DNA from: Brachypodium distachyon
Lineage: Eukaryota > Streptophyta > Magnoliopsida > Poales > Poaceae
DNA length: 64,000 nucleotides
Reading direction: 5' to 3'
NCBI RefSeq assembly: GCF_000005505.3
Contig: NC_016132.3
Location: forward strand, 24,852,501-24,916,500
In this document: positions 42,414 through 54,011 of the stretch, piece after piece
Layout: each line of letters starts with the position of its first letter
Position numbering within the stretch: position 1 is the first letter of the stretch
The notes under the pieces: model-generated
Seen by the model: the letters and a program-made list of their open reading frames with translations, nothing else
Databases searched by the model: none
What the model was told of the DNA's origin: nothing
Position numbers and translations under genes: made by a program

Positions 42414-43041
42414 CAGTGGCGGACCCAGGATAAATTTGAAGGTGTGGCGAGTTTACACAGTAAGAAATCTTGTGCGATGTTACTATGCAAAAGCCCATTG
42501 AAATACTGGAAATATATTAATGTGAAGGTACCGGCACTCAAAATACCTAAACAACAAATATATATTACTTTGAAGGTACTGGCGCTCAAAATTCCTCAAC
42601 GGATGAAAATAACATGAACATGGACTTCACAATATATAATCTACTTCCTCCGATCCATAATAACTGTTGTTACTACTCACTCCGATCCATAATCTGAAAC
42701 ACAACAGTTATTACTCACTCCGATCCATAATAAGTATCTCAGATTTAGTACAACTATGTACTAAGTTAATTCCAAATCTGAAACACAACAGTTATTATGG
42801 ATCGGAGGAAGTAGATTATATATTGTGAAGTCCATGTTCATGTTATTTTCATCCGTTGAGGAATTTTGAGAGCCAGTACCTTCAAAGTAATATATATTTG
42901 TTGTTTAGGTATTTTGAGTGCCGGTACCTTCACATTAATATATTTCCAGTATTTCAATGGGCTTTTGCATAGTAACATCGCACAAGATTTCTTGCTGTGT
43001 AAACTCACCACACCTTCAAATTTATCCTGGGTCCGCCACTG
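42414..43041. mobile_element. 628-bp foldback hAT-type element
   Basis: Starts CAGTGGCGGACCCAGGATAA and ends with its inverse. The two arms (about 42414-42670 and 42785-43041) are near-identical inverted copies of about 257 bp with only scattered differences. The tip, about 114 bp, contains three Stowaway-type motifs (ACTCACTCCGATCCATAAT family), and the arms also run into a Stowaway terminus (CTTCCTCCGATCCATAATA). So the palindrome looks like an inverted duplication around a nested MITE. Termini are hAT-like (same as 8500 and 56165). No coding sequence. A clean 8-bp target duplication is not seen. Confidence 0.85.
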
Positions 43042-43822
43042 GATACAAGGATGGAGGAGGAAACTCTTGCAAATCTGCATCACATCTATACTGCTTTTCT
43101 AGCACTGTATCCTCGAAGGGGGTTACCAAAATTGTATAGAACTCTTGTAAATAGCTAATCCACCCAATTTGGACTTACTTGAAAGTTTTGAACACGTGCA
43201 ACATGAACTATTTCGAGTCTTCCTCTTGTACACAACCAAGTCAGACTTCTCACACAACACCAGTAAGAGGTCAGAAGAAGAGTGACAGAGCAACCAAAGC
43301 ATGGATAGCTCATCTATGGAAGAGGTCGAAGATAGGCTGCCGGATATCGGGCTTGGCTATTGGCTCACCGTATCATGCCAGCACAACACGGCATGCTCAT
43401 CGGGCCTAATATCTTCCATCAAGGTATGGACCATAAACAAAGTCACAAGGAGAATTTAGAGACTTGATAAATAGATTGCAATTAGTTGATGCTTGCAAAA
43501 CAGAAAGTGATAAAGTAGATTTGAGATCCATCTGGGAGGTGCTCTTCTGAAGAGATATGCTACCGAATACAATATTTATGTGTAGCCGAATTAAGCACCG
43601 GATATATTTTTGAAGATTTTCGTGTTCATTCTCTAAGAGTGAGTTCAAGGTGTTTGACACAATGATGCGTGCTTATACTACTCCAGTACTTGCCATGCAA
43701 ACATCCCCCGCCCCAACACACACAACGACATATCTAAAATATAGGCATGAAACCAGAAGAAGTAACTGATACTATGCAGAGATACCAATAAGAATGAAAA
43801 CCGAACTTGGATTGCACCTGAC
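43042..43822. other. intergenic / possible 3' part of the X8 gene
   Basis: AT-rich sequence downstream (minus-strand sense) of the X8 gene. The last exon and 3' UTR of that gene may lie here. If the second exon is read through instead of spliced, its frame stays open to a TAG at 43678-43680. No other gene seen. Confidence 0.4.
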
Positions 43823-44417
43823 CTGGAAGGAAACACGCAGTTCCCATGACCTGCAAAAAAAAACAAGTTGCCGCGCCGAGACGCCAACGCCACAGCGTTA
43901 AAGCTGCATCTCATGAATCCAGCATCCAACGAAGCAAAACAATGCTTTTCATTTTTTTGCAAGGGAAGCAAAATAATGCTTGATAAATGTGAAATCCAAG
44001 GATGCTCGTTCATGATGCGCGAAATCACGAGAGGAGCCGGCGTGGGTGCTTACTGGGGTTCAGGCCGATGAGCTCGGCGGCGCCGGAGAAATCACAGGAG
44101 GCGGGGTTGGCGGCGCCACCGGATCGGAGGAAGTAGTCGTTGAACGCGTAGGACGCGTGCGCCAGGAGGTCGGGCGGCTCGTAGCAGGCGCCGCCCAGCT
44201 GGATGGCGCGGCAGTCGGCGCCGCCGTTGGGGCCGCAAGCCCAGTCGATAGCCGACTGCAGCGCGCCATCCTCGGCGTTATTCTTCGCGACGCACCAGAG
44301 CTGACCGCCACTGCTCACCGCGACGGCCCCTGCGGCGCTGCCGACAGCCGCGTGGGCGGCGAAGAGGAGGAGGGGGAGGGCAAGGTGGAGAGGGGGAGGC
44401 GAGGCCGCCACCACCAT
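43823..44417 (-). CDS. X8-domain (callose-binding-type) secreted protein, 3' end unresolved
   Basis: Exon 1 (44417-44054, ATG at 44417) encodes a signal peptide (hydrophobic 10-31) and most of an X8 domain: LWCVAKNNAEDGALQSAIDW, Cys42, Cys61, Cys69, Cys78, Cys108, ending at GLNP plus one base. The donor is A|GTAAGC. A 28-nt micro-exon (43850-43823) preceded by TTTTTTTTGCAG supplies SHGNCVFPS, including the sixth X8 Cys, and is followed by GTCAGG. X8 domains bind beta-1,3-glucan and occur in plasmodesmata callose-binding proteins and at the ends of glucan endo-beta-1,3-glucosidases. The protein is likely secreted or cell-wall-associated. I could not place a third exon or decide whether a GPI tail exists, so the C-terminus is open. 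Confidence 0.75.
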
Positions 44418-44890
44418 TGGGGCTCGGACGATCTGGGAGTAGCTGATTGGAGGATGTGAATCCTACCGTTGCGGGTGAAGGAGAGGAGGGGCGAAGCAGA
44501 GCAGATCAGCAGAGTGTGAAGCGGAGTGCTGTTGTGGACTTGTGGGGACGTGTGACGGCGCGTCTTCAGATACTTTCGCCCTCGCTTTCCAGTCCGCAGT
44601 GGACCAAGGATGAACCTGCGCCCTTTGTTCCCTGGACGGCGCTAACGCACAGGGCAGAGACAGATGAAGAAAAGTAATTGGAAAACCACACGAGTCTATT
44701 GTAGACATAAACCTTACTTTCCGAGTACATCCATTATTCCTTCTCCCAATATTTTATCAAATGTAGAGTCCAGGTGCTGGGAGGACAGAAAGATCTGGTC
44801 GTTCAATATCATGATCCAACAGCCTCAATTCAATGGTGGTTCTCAGGTAGCTAGCTCCATTCTAGGGTCTCTTAATTTTACGAAGTCCAA

Positions 44891-45065
44891 TACTCCCTCG
44901 GATATAAAAGTCCTTTGAATATCCCAAGGTCAGTAACTCAACCAATATCATTGAAAAATAGAACATCTGAAGATATAATTTTGTGATATAAAACTCCTGC
45001 CACATTAGTTAAATCACCGACCTAGAAAATACACATGAACCCTTTATGCCGAAATGGAGGTAGTA
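44891..45065. mobile_element. Stowaway-like MITE, degenerate
   Basis: TACTCCCTCGGATATAAAAG on the left; CTTTATGCCGAAATGGAGGTAGTA on the right. TA ends, about 175 bp. Confidence 0.6.
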
Positions 45066-45071
45066 TGAAGA

Positions 45072-45170
45072 ATGTGACAGCGAAGCTCTGATGTATGCTC
45101 TAATATGTGACAGCCAAGCTCTCATGTATGCTCTAATATGTGACAGCCAAGCTCTCATGTATGCTCTATT
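45072..45170 (+). repeat. 33-bp minisatellite, three copies
   Basis: Unit starting ATGTGACAGCCAAGCTCTCA at 45072, 45105 and 45138. Copies 2 and 3 differ only at the end; copy 1 has two changes. Confidence 0.9.
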
Positions 45171-45557
45171 GTACCGAAACGGAGTACCTCACATCAAGAA
45201 ATCTCGTTCAGATGCATCGACAACCTCTTTTACTAGACAGGCAGAACGGACGTCATGTAAAAATGGAATAGATTACACGTTCTGACTGCGAAGCGAGGAA
45301 CCATCAATCAAATATCGAACTGCCATGACCGAGCCTGAAAATACAGTCTGATAGAGGATTGGCATCTCAATAAGGCACTGGCCACAGATCGTTGAAGCGT
45401 CCTTGTGTGACGATACCCTTCAGTCACAGGTGGATAGTAAAGTAATGTATACTAAAGTCTAGAGTCTACAATGCACATGAGGTTGCCACGATTGCTGATT
45501 CGCGCTCACTGTTGACATGAAGACGTCCAAAGGATGTGTGCGTTTATCCAAAAGAGC

Positions 45558-45680
45558 TCCCCACCTTGCCATAAACATCCCCACCTTGCCATCAGAACTT
45601 GCCATAAGCATCCCCACCTTGCCATGAGAATCTTGCCATAAACATCCCCACCTTGCCATCAGAACCTGCCATAAACATCC
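45558..45680 (+). repeat. CCCCACCTTGCCAT-type tandem array
   Basis: Several imperfect units built from CCCCACCTTGCCAT and TTGCCATAAACATC; spacing is irregular (about 20-40 bp). Confidence 0.8.
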
Positions 45681-46761
45681 CAATTGTCAATTCCTGGGCA
45701 TGCGGAACATGCAAAGCAATTCAACCAAAAAAAAAGGCTAAAGCCACCCTTCAATATCGAAAATAACGTGGATAGTCACGGTCCTGAAAAATGGAGCCGA
45801 CAAGGTCACTTCATAAGACCTGCCAGCTAAGCCCTACTTATTGGCATAATTTGAGTTCCAGTAAAGGCCAGAAAAAAATCAAGCTCAAAATCATGGAAAA
45901 TCTTTAATTACTAGTCTATCGTGATGTGTGTCTAGACAATTACCATTTTTAGCAGTCACAAAGTAAGACCCTGGAACAAAAAAACTCTAGTCAATATGAA
46001 TGAAAATAGAGTGGCCAATGTTTGGCTTCTAAAATGCTGGACATATTTCACCAGTTGCTGTGCTAAAAAAACCACCCAACTCCACCAAAAGCAAGCCCCT
46101 AGTAAGCTAGACCTGCACCGGTACTCATGTTTCAAAATATAAAATACCTAGGAAAAGAATGTGGCGACTAGCAAAATGAAAAGCACCAGGTCATTTTCGA
46201 CTAGTCCTTGCTTTGTGTGCTCAAAGCTAAATGGGCATATATTTGCAATCAGAGGAAGCAATCAATGATATAGGAGAGAGACCTCATGCAAGAACTGGGG
46301 TACAAGAATGGTATGATTGTAAACTCCCAAACATAAACCATTCTGATCTGATTAAAGTGTCGAAGCATGAAGGGTAGGGTTTACATACTATGCAAGGAGC
46401 AATCATTTTCACATACAATCCTTAGTTTTTTGTAGCTTACAAGTGTTTTAGGACGAAGGAAGGGGTTTTAATATTATGCAACAAACTGAACTTCACTTGC
46501 AATTATGAGTTTTTTTGTACATTATGCAAGTGTTCAAAATATAGTGTATATGAACTTGTTAAGATATCCTATCCATCTTGAAGCATATGGGCCATAGCCC
46601 ATCAAGGTAGTGTCATGAATATCTCACTACCACTAGAAGCTTCTCATAACCTCATACCAAGAATACACATATGTTGCCTTGCTAAAAATATAGCCATGCC
46701 TGAATTTATATTCCATACTCGATATTCCCCCCTGAGCTGATCTCCACTAACCCAGAAATGT

Positions 46762-47021
46762 TACTCCCTCCGCTTCTTTTTACAGGGTGTTTGATTGGTC
46801 CAGACAAGCCTTTGACCAAATTTGCTTTTTTAAGAAAAAGTGACCAACAATTACATTATGCAATAAGTGACATAAATTTGATGTCGTAGATTTTTTGTAT
46901 TAAAAAATGCTTATGATTATGATTTTGTATCGCATAAACCTCATATTAATGGGGTAATCTGTGTTCAAAGGCTTGTCTTAAACAATCAAAATACAGCCTA
47001 GAAAAAGAAACAGAGGGGGTA
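46762..47021. mobile_element. Stowaway MITE
   Basis: TACTCCCTCCGCTTCTTTTT ACAGG at the left pairs with CCTAGAAAAAGAAACAGAGG GGGTA at the right. About 260 bp, TA ends, internal AT-rich. Confidence 0.75.
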
Positions 47022-47507
47022 TTTGATTACTAACAAATCACAATAACTGTAACATAATTTGCTCAAGCAAGCAGACCTGTAGACCATGAAACCAATTCAC
47101 ACACTATTTAGAAAGGACAGCTGATGTATTTAAAATAAAATAAAAACTGATGACTCCAAGTCATGACAATTCAGTACGAAAAAATAATAGCAAAGTAAAC
47201 TAAAGTAGGTCATGCAGGTTCTTTCATTCTTGATCCTATTAATTTAACTAATTACTTTAGTAGTTCACTTAAGATACCAGATAAACATGCATTACTTCAA
47301 CAAAGATATTGCATATGCATAGACCATAAAAATAGAGTGAATTAGAATCCCCAACCATACAGAAACCAGGAAGATCTCCTAACCACCATTGGATTCTAAC
47401 AAAATACATGAAACTAGTTTATCTTCTAACAATTCAATTCCTCCACAGTACATGAACGCAAGAACTTAGCGTATATGCTAATCCATGTACCTTTAACTAT
47501 AGAGAAG

Positions 47508-50062
47508 TCATTCTTCTGTAGCCGGGGTTGCAACCTTTGCTTTTCTTTTTTCCTTGAGAAAATGAATATCCCTAGCGAGTCCTTCCATTTTGCTGCACAG
47601 AAGATTGAGACGCTCTGTCCACTTATCAATCTTTGAAAACCATTCGAGCTCAAAAAAATGTATCATCTCATTTGCTGCAGCAAGGTTTCGCTCCTCTTCC
47701 TTCAACCGGTTCCTCTCCAACTCCTTGACACCAAGAACAAGGCCACCGCCACCAGCAACATCGTGATAACGGAACTTGTTACAAGGGAACTTCTTCCTGT
47801 ACTCAAAGAAAGAGGCAGCGGTATGTTTCAAAGCTGCCTTATAGCCACTGACCAACTTGCCCATCTCATTCAGATCATGCTCAAAGCGCCTAAGATCTTC
47901 TTTCCGCTTATTCTCTTGCTCAAACCTGGCTGAGTCCATGGAATGGATAATTGCGTCCTTCTCATCTAGCAAGTTAACCAAGTGTTGCTTCTCTAATAGC
48001 ACATCTTGAAGCGCTCTATCTTTCTGTTCATAGAGCATGCTAGCCTCTAGCATCAAGTTCTGTATGGGTCCTGCAATATTTGTATTGAAGACTGATGATC
48101 CAGGTGGTACACTACTATCGTTGCAGTTCTGCATCCGCTTCTGCTGACTGCCCAATGAAAACTGCGGTTGTTCTTGCATATGGTCATTGCACCCATCAAT
48201 TTCCCCGATGTGCCTCTTCCCATTATTCCCACCAAAAATTGAGCTCCCGGGACCCATGTCCATTCCATTCTTATGTGCATCAGCACCCATAGCCAAGAAT
48301 TCTCCAGAGGACAGGTCATACGTATTTTCCATACCTTGTACGTCGAGGGAATTGAGTTCATCGCATGAAGGAGGTCTGTTGATTGCATCCCATTTAAGGA
48401 TCCCATTTTCACAGAGAATCCATCATCAAAGCTTACCTCATTCCTCATCCCAATATCCCCTTTATTCAAATTCTCGAACTCCATCCGAAATGTGTGCTGG
48501 TCATATTGCTGTGAAAACTGTGTTGTTCCCTCGTCCCCCTTATCATCCCCAATCGCCAAATCCATGTCCACTCCACCCCGATACCCCACGAATGCATCAT
48601 CCTCCGACTCCTTCGCCTCCTCATTATCACTATCGTCCACATCCAGATTTTCCACAGATGCATTCTCTTCCGCATCCCTACTGTCATAATCATTGACAGA
48701 GCTAATCCCCAAGCTCAACCCAGTCGTGTCCTTCTCTTCTTCCCCATCTGACTTCTCATCCTCTTTCATCTCCGCTAATGGGCTTGCGTCCTTCTCTGCT
48801 GCGCCACGAGATGCATCTTCATCTCCCTCCCACTCTGCTGAAACCTCATCATTAGAAGTCAGCATCTGATGCGTAACAGTTACTGCTTCCAATGAAACAA
48901 GCCCCAGCTCCAACTCATCCCCCGCCTTTGAGTCATCGAAGCTCGTGCCATTATTCGGTGTCTCCAATGATATCTTACTCCTCGCATTAGCGGCCACATC
49001 CACAACTCCCAACTCCAGTTCCTCCATGCTCTTGCTCCTAACATCAACATCCCCTTCCTCCAACTCCTCCAAGTTATTGCTCGCCAAAGCTGCACCCTCT
49101 ATCTCTGGTTCCTCCAAGATTTTGTCCCTCGCAACTTCATCCACCAACTCAAATCCTGATTCCTCCATTATCTTGCTCCTCACATCAGCATCAGCATCCA
49201 TTAGGCCCAACTCCAAGTTCTTGCTCATGGCATCCGCATCACCATCCTCCTCATCCATCTCCGTGTCCGCAGACACCTCCAGGGCAACCTCCCCTCTCTC
49301 TTCTTCCTTCACCACTTGGAATAGATTGGGCTTCTGTGTCGAAATGAGCCTTTGAAGATATGGCCAGTAGTAGCACACCCCATCATCCCTCTTGGGCACC
49401 TCCAGAATCTCCTTCTCAACGAGTCCCCAGATCAGCCCGGCCCAGTCAACCCTATGCGCCGACCCATCCTTGACCGCCTGTTCCGCTGAGGCCACCTCCT
49501 GCAGCAGTATGCACATGTCATCGCCCTGGAACGGGGGAAGGATATACGACTGCATGAACTCCAGGACGGCGGAGATCACCGCGGCCGGGTCCACGTCGGG
49601 AGGGGGAGCCGTGGAGGCCGGCTTGGGTGGGAGGGAGAGCGCGCGGACCAAGTCCGTACGGCTGATACCGAGGCGGACGTTCCCCAAGACGAAGCTGCGG
49701 TGCTGCGACGGGTCGTAATAGGCGATGAGCTGCGCGACGAGATCGGGGCGCGGGGGCTGTGATTCGAGGTCGAGCCGCGCGAAGTCGAGGAGACCGAGGG
49801 AACGGAGGGCGGCCTCGTGAGGCGAGGCGGCGGCCGAGAGGGAGCAGGGCGGGGGATCCAGCGGGTGGAGACGGAGGTGGGCGCGGAGGTTCGCGAGGCG
49901 CTCGGCGGCGGCGCGGAGCTTTCCGGTGAGGGGCTTCTTGAGTTTGCTGCCGCCGTGGGATCTCCGAGGAGGCATGTCCGGATCGGGGTTGACGGAGGCG
50001 GTAGAGGCTTCCTGCGGGGGCTGGGAGGTTTGGGAGGGCAGGAGATCGGCGGAATCGGGCAT
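47508..50062 (-). CDS. acidic/coiled-coil plant protein, broken by a one-base frameshift
   Basis: Intronless. The first frame (ATG at 50062) encodes a Pro/Ser-rich basic N-terminus, a conserved-looking globular part (about 60-250: LRAHLRLHPLDPP, YDPSQHRSFVLGNVRLGISR, WAGLIWGLVEKEILEVPK, CYYWPYLQRL) and a very acidic repeat-like middle. At 48334-48332 it reads ..STYKV. From 48332 the next frame carries on as ENTYDLSSGEFLAMGADAHK, a Gly/Asn-rich stretch and a C-terminal coiled coil (ALQDVLLEKQHLVNLLDEKD, FEQENKRKEDLRRFEHDL) to the stop at 47508. One extra base at the join would give about 851 residues. I do not recognise the family; the shape suggests a nuclear or scaffold protein, which is a guess. 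The break may be a real indel or an assembly error. Start and both frames are well supported. Confidence 0.75.
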
Positions 50063-51463
50063 GACTCTCGCTTCCGGGGGATTGGATTTGGTGAGGGTTT
50101 CTTGCTCCTCAGTTGGGCTTTGCGTTTGGGTATATATCGATTAGAGGGGAGAAGTTCGAGGGGGTTCCAACTCATCTAATCGGCACGTGACAGAATGCGC
50201 AAAGAATGCAAGTGTAACAACAACGTTCATCTTTGAAAAAAAAATGGTTGAATCACTCTCTTCAGATTAGTACCTAGCTCATGTTGGTTGTCAGTGAAAT
50301 ATCGCACATCGATTGCAAACAATCCGAAATAACAATGCAGACACTGGTTTTATTATAGGACCCTTGAATCACTCTCTTCAGATTAGTAAGTCAAATCGGT
50401 AAATACGAGCGGAGAAGAGAATAGGAGCATGAATTAATGAGATAGTATCGGTTCCATGATGATACTGTATCTAAGATACAAGATTCCTCACTTTCCTCAT
50501 TAATTCAACGCCACCTCATAGAGACTCGTATCGTGAGCCGAATAAATGATACAAGGTGGAATGCCGAGAGAGGTATGAATAGAACTTTGTTTAAGAGATT
50601 TATTTTGCTGGTGGACCCTATGTGTTGATAAAGAGTATTACTTATCATCACGTTGGCAAGAGTAAGTGTCGCTCTCACGCGTGTCAAAGTGAGTATGTAT
50701 GATTAATAGTATTAACGGTAATTGACAGTAGCATTAACATACATTCCTCCTTCCACGTATGAAAGGCCCAATTTCCAATTTGGTTTCTCCAAAATTTTAA
50801 TGGCATTTTCTAATTTTTCTCTCTCAAACCATGCGTCACTTGATTGTAATTCTCTTGGTGTAAGATCTACATTAAGTGCGACCTATCACCTTACTCACTA
50901 ACTATGCATAAGTTTCAAGTCTCTAGGGTTCCAAATCTATTGGTCAAAACATGAAAAAACTTATTCGAAACGCACCCTCTTCGCCTTGATACTAGATATT
51001 TTCAAATGGGGCCTTACATATATGGAAGGAGGAAGTGCTAGTAATTAAGAATTTCTGCTTCAAAGGTGGGAACTTGGCCCAATTATGGGCTTGCGAGAAG
51101 GGTGCAACTGCGTCAAGAAAAAGAGTGCGGCCACATCGATGGATATCGCGGGAACTGGTGGAAAACCGATGACGTGGCATCACGAGGAGTCAGGAAATTC
51201 ATGTAGTGGGGCTCCCCTACTTAGATATAGAAGATAACCTATTAACAAGAAAATCAATTATGGAAACTAATTTGTCAAGAAAACCAACTTTTAAACATAG
51301 ATGCATAACCATATATCTCTCCAGGAGACGAGAATTTTTCTCTAGTTACGGAACATGAAGATACGTGACACCATGAACTTTTATTTTTATTTTGATAGAC
51401 TTGACACCATGAATTCAAAATTACTAATTAATGTGGTGGCTCACGAGTTAGCTAAGTGGGGTC
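50063..51463. other. intergenic, promoter side of the minus-strand gene
   Basis: A TATATATCGATTA box (about 50130-50142) about 70 bp upstream of the minus-strand ATG may be its TATA element. The rest is AT-rich spacer. CTCTCTTCAGATTAGTA is repeated at about 50257 and 50371. No further gene. Confidence 0.45.
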
Positions 51464-51943
51464 TGACGAGGGTGTACCTCGGCAATGCCCAAGTTTAGGG
51501 CTTTGTGTTTATGGAGAGCACGGGGTGTAACGGCGATCTCGTCGACTAACAAGGACTAGGGGACACAAGTTTACCCAGGTTTAGGGCCCTCCGGGACGTA
51601 ATACCCCCACGTCCTACTCTATGTGTTTGTATTGATGGTGATTACAAAGAGATCGATGGGGCTATGGTGCGCAGATTGGATCTGGGGAGTGCGTATCAGA
51701 TGGCTTGTCCTTCCTGGGTCCCCTCCTAGTCCTTTATATGTAGGAGGCTATGTCTCGCGTATGGAGTCCGGGTCTGTTACAGTAGATCAACATAATTAAG
51801 AATCTCTAGATTATATTCCTTGTCTTGAGCCGCAATTATAGGTACTCAGGCTTCATGAACCCCAGTGGGCCTTCGGATGGGCTTCATGCTGGGCCGCACA
51901 GGGTATATGAAGGATGAGGACCCGGCGGGTCATTCCCTCGTCA
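51464..51943 (+). mobile_element. 480-bp solo LTR
   Basis: Starts TGACGAGGGTG and ends CCCTCGTCA, a 9-bp terminal inverted repeat with TG..CA ends. The flanking 5-bp duplication GGGTC is exact (51459-51463 and 51944-51948). A promoter-like CCTTTATATGTAGG lies inside at about 51731. No internal region remains, so it is an LTR-LTR recombinant. Confidence 0.9.
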
Positions 51944-51948
51944 GGGTC

Positions 51949-53745
51949 GTAGCGTGTTGTGTACAGGTGTTTTGCATCACTCTGTGCCATCCCGCGTGAT
52001 GAGCCAGGTTATGTGTGATTGTAATCCAAACTTTATCTATGATTAATACACAACCCACTTTAAAAAATAAAATCAAGATTATGTTGCCAAATTTACGATT
52101 CACAAATTTGCAAAAAATAGTGTATTTCGAAGCTTAAATATTTACGAGAAAATGGATTGTTGTCTTCGACGTACAAAATGAATTATGGGTGTCAATGGAT
52201 TAGTTGTAACAGTAAGCTGGGTGTGTACGTCTCCCTTATGAGGAAAAGACGTCATACACTTGACAAAAGAGACACGCCGATGCTTTTTGAGTAGGTTATA
52301 TATGTCGCTTTATAGCATTGAAAGAACATCTTGCCCTTAGCTATTGGTGTAAATGACATCATGATTAGAGAGCTAACCATCCGGACTAGCATCAGAGTGA
52401 ACACAACACCTTCTATGTTCACCCAGAGGCTGCTCCGCAATCCAAGCACCCGAAGGCGGGAGGCCAATCCGAAGCCTTTAGTTTCAAACACTGGTGGTGT
52501 AGTAGAATCCGGACCACCTTTCGGGCTAGCCTACGAGTGACTCCCAAAACTATTAGAATCACCCGAAGGGTAGGTTGGAATAACGGGTGCACTGGTTTCC
52601 TTCCACTCGGTGGTTTTGACATCAAATGCCCCAATGGGCATATTTCTGGGGGATCTATAAAATCCACTATTTTGTTCCCCAAGGGCAACCTTTCTCCCTC
52701 ACTCCATTGTTGCAAGCTCCTAAAGCTCAAATAGCTCATCCTCCTTTGATCGATTCAACCCCATCCTCCGAGGGAAAAGTGAGAGGAGCCCCAGCTAGAT
52801 CTACATCTCCACCAAATGGATGTGTTCATCTTTGAGTTCACCAAGTGATTTATTACTCTTGGAGTTGTGAAGACTCCTAGACGGTTGGAGCCTATTTCGA
52901 GAGCATCCATGGTGTGGATTTGCCCTGGAAAACTTTGTGAGGGTTTGGAGGTCACCTCAAGGCCTACCACTGTTTATTGAGCTCCTACTTTGTGGAGGAG
53001 TCTTAAGGAGAAGAAGGTGTGCATTTGGTAGCGTTAGGGGTCCTTCATGGTAACCGACACCTCTCTAGCCGTGACTAACTCTCCCAAGAGAGTGAACATC
53101 GGGATACACCTTCGTATCCGCGTACTTCAGTTATTTCTAGCCAAGCCCTTTCATTAGTGTTGTTTATCTTTATGTCAACCTTCGTGCTTGAGGTTGTATT
53201 TAATCATGTAGGGTGCTCGGGCCGTATGGAAGTTCCCAAGTCAACTACAAGACTCCCCGACACTTTGTGGTCGACCTCGGGCCACACGCGACTTCCTGGT
53301 CTCGACCCTAGAGCTCCCCGAGTAGTCAATCTCTTGTCTTCCCTAGATCTCTTCCCCTTGAGTTTATTCGAGTAAAGATTGAGTGAGGGTACATCACCAT
53401 GGGGGTATTTATAGGGCTAGGCATCCATGGCAACGACCATGACTACCCTAAGTTGTAGAGAGAAATGAGGGGTAAAGAAGTAGAACTTGTCGAGGCTTTG
53501 CCATCGACCAAATGGCTTATACACTCCCACTTTTTTCTCTAAGGCCCCTTTCTACTTCTCCCCTAGGTTCTTATACCTTTGCGCTTTGGCCCTTCTTTCC
53601 TGTCGTTGGATCATTTTGCTTCATGTGTACAATATATGGGATGTAACTAGGCTTACCAGGATGATGAGTACAGATGCTCTAAGCGGGGTCCATACAGAGA
53701 CATACCAACTCAAGTGGAGGTAGCTCGGAGTCTCAAAGAAAACCC
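51949..53745. other. repeat debris, probably LTR retroelement
   Basis: Frames at 52331-52835 (both strands) are open but show no domain I can name. Around 53400 the minus strand carries TATAAATACCCCC followed by CCAAG/CTCGA-rich text resembling the LTR relic at 21900-22720 in the other orientation. No clear ends or duplication. No host gene is supported. Confidence 0.35.
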
Positions 53746-53748
53746 TTG

Positions 53749-54011
53749 AGGCTTGTTTGGTGTTAGTGTATTTTTTTAGTTACTAGTGTTTTGATATTTG
53801 AGGGTTTTGGGTGTGCACCCAAAACTCCCAAAAACCCAAAATGAGAAGTGTTTTAATTTAGTACAAAAATAGAGTGTTTTGTGGGGAAAAACTAGGAATA
53901 ATTCGTTCCGAGACCTTCCTACCAAACAATCATTTGGGTTTTTAGTGTTTTTCAGTTTGGAGTGGATAATACCCTAGAAAACAACCAAAAACACTAGTGG
54001 CAAATAAGGCC
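53749..54011. mobile_element. MITE, GGCTTGTTTGGT type, copy 1
   Basis: Starts GGCTTGTTTGGTGTTAG and ends AGTGGCAAATAAGGCC, with imperfect terminal inverted repeats. Internal text (ACAAAAATAGAGTGTTTTGTG, CCTTCCTACCAAACAA) is repeated in inverse orientation in copy 2. Superfamily uncertain (hAT or PIF-like); non-coding. Confidence 0.65.

Larger units (their letters stand above)
44418..47507. other. intergenic with MITEs and minisatellites
   Basis: Between the X8 gene start and the 3' end of the coiled-coil gene. Two Stowaway-type elements and two small tandem arrays are listed separately. The rest is AT-rich without a domain-bearing frame; the part next to 47507 should contain the 3' UTR of the minus-strand gene. 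Confidence 0.5.

Noticed and set aside
45072..45170. CRISPR-like array
   Set aside because: Units are contiguous tandem repeats without unique spacers, in a eukaryotic genome.
48053..48331. C-terminal tail of the long frame after 48332
   Set aside because: Past the frame break it is an out-of-frame shadow of the coiled-coil part and ends without protein-like pattern.
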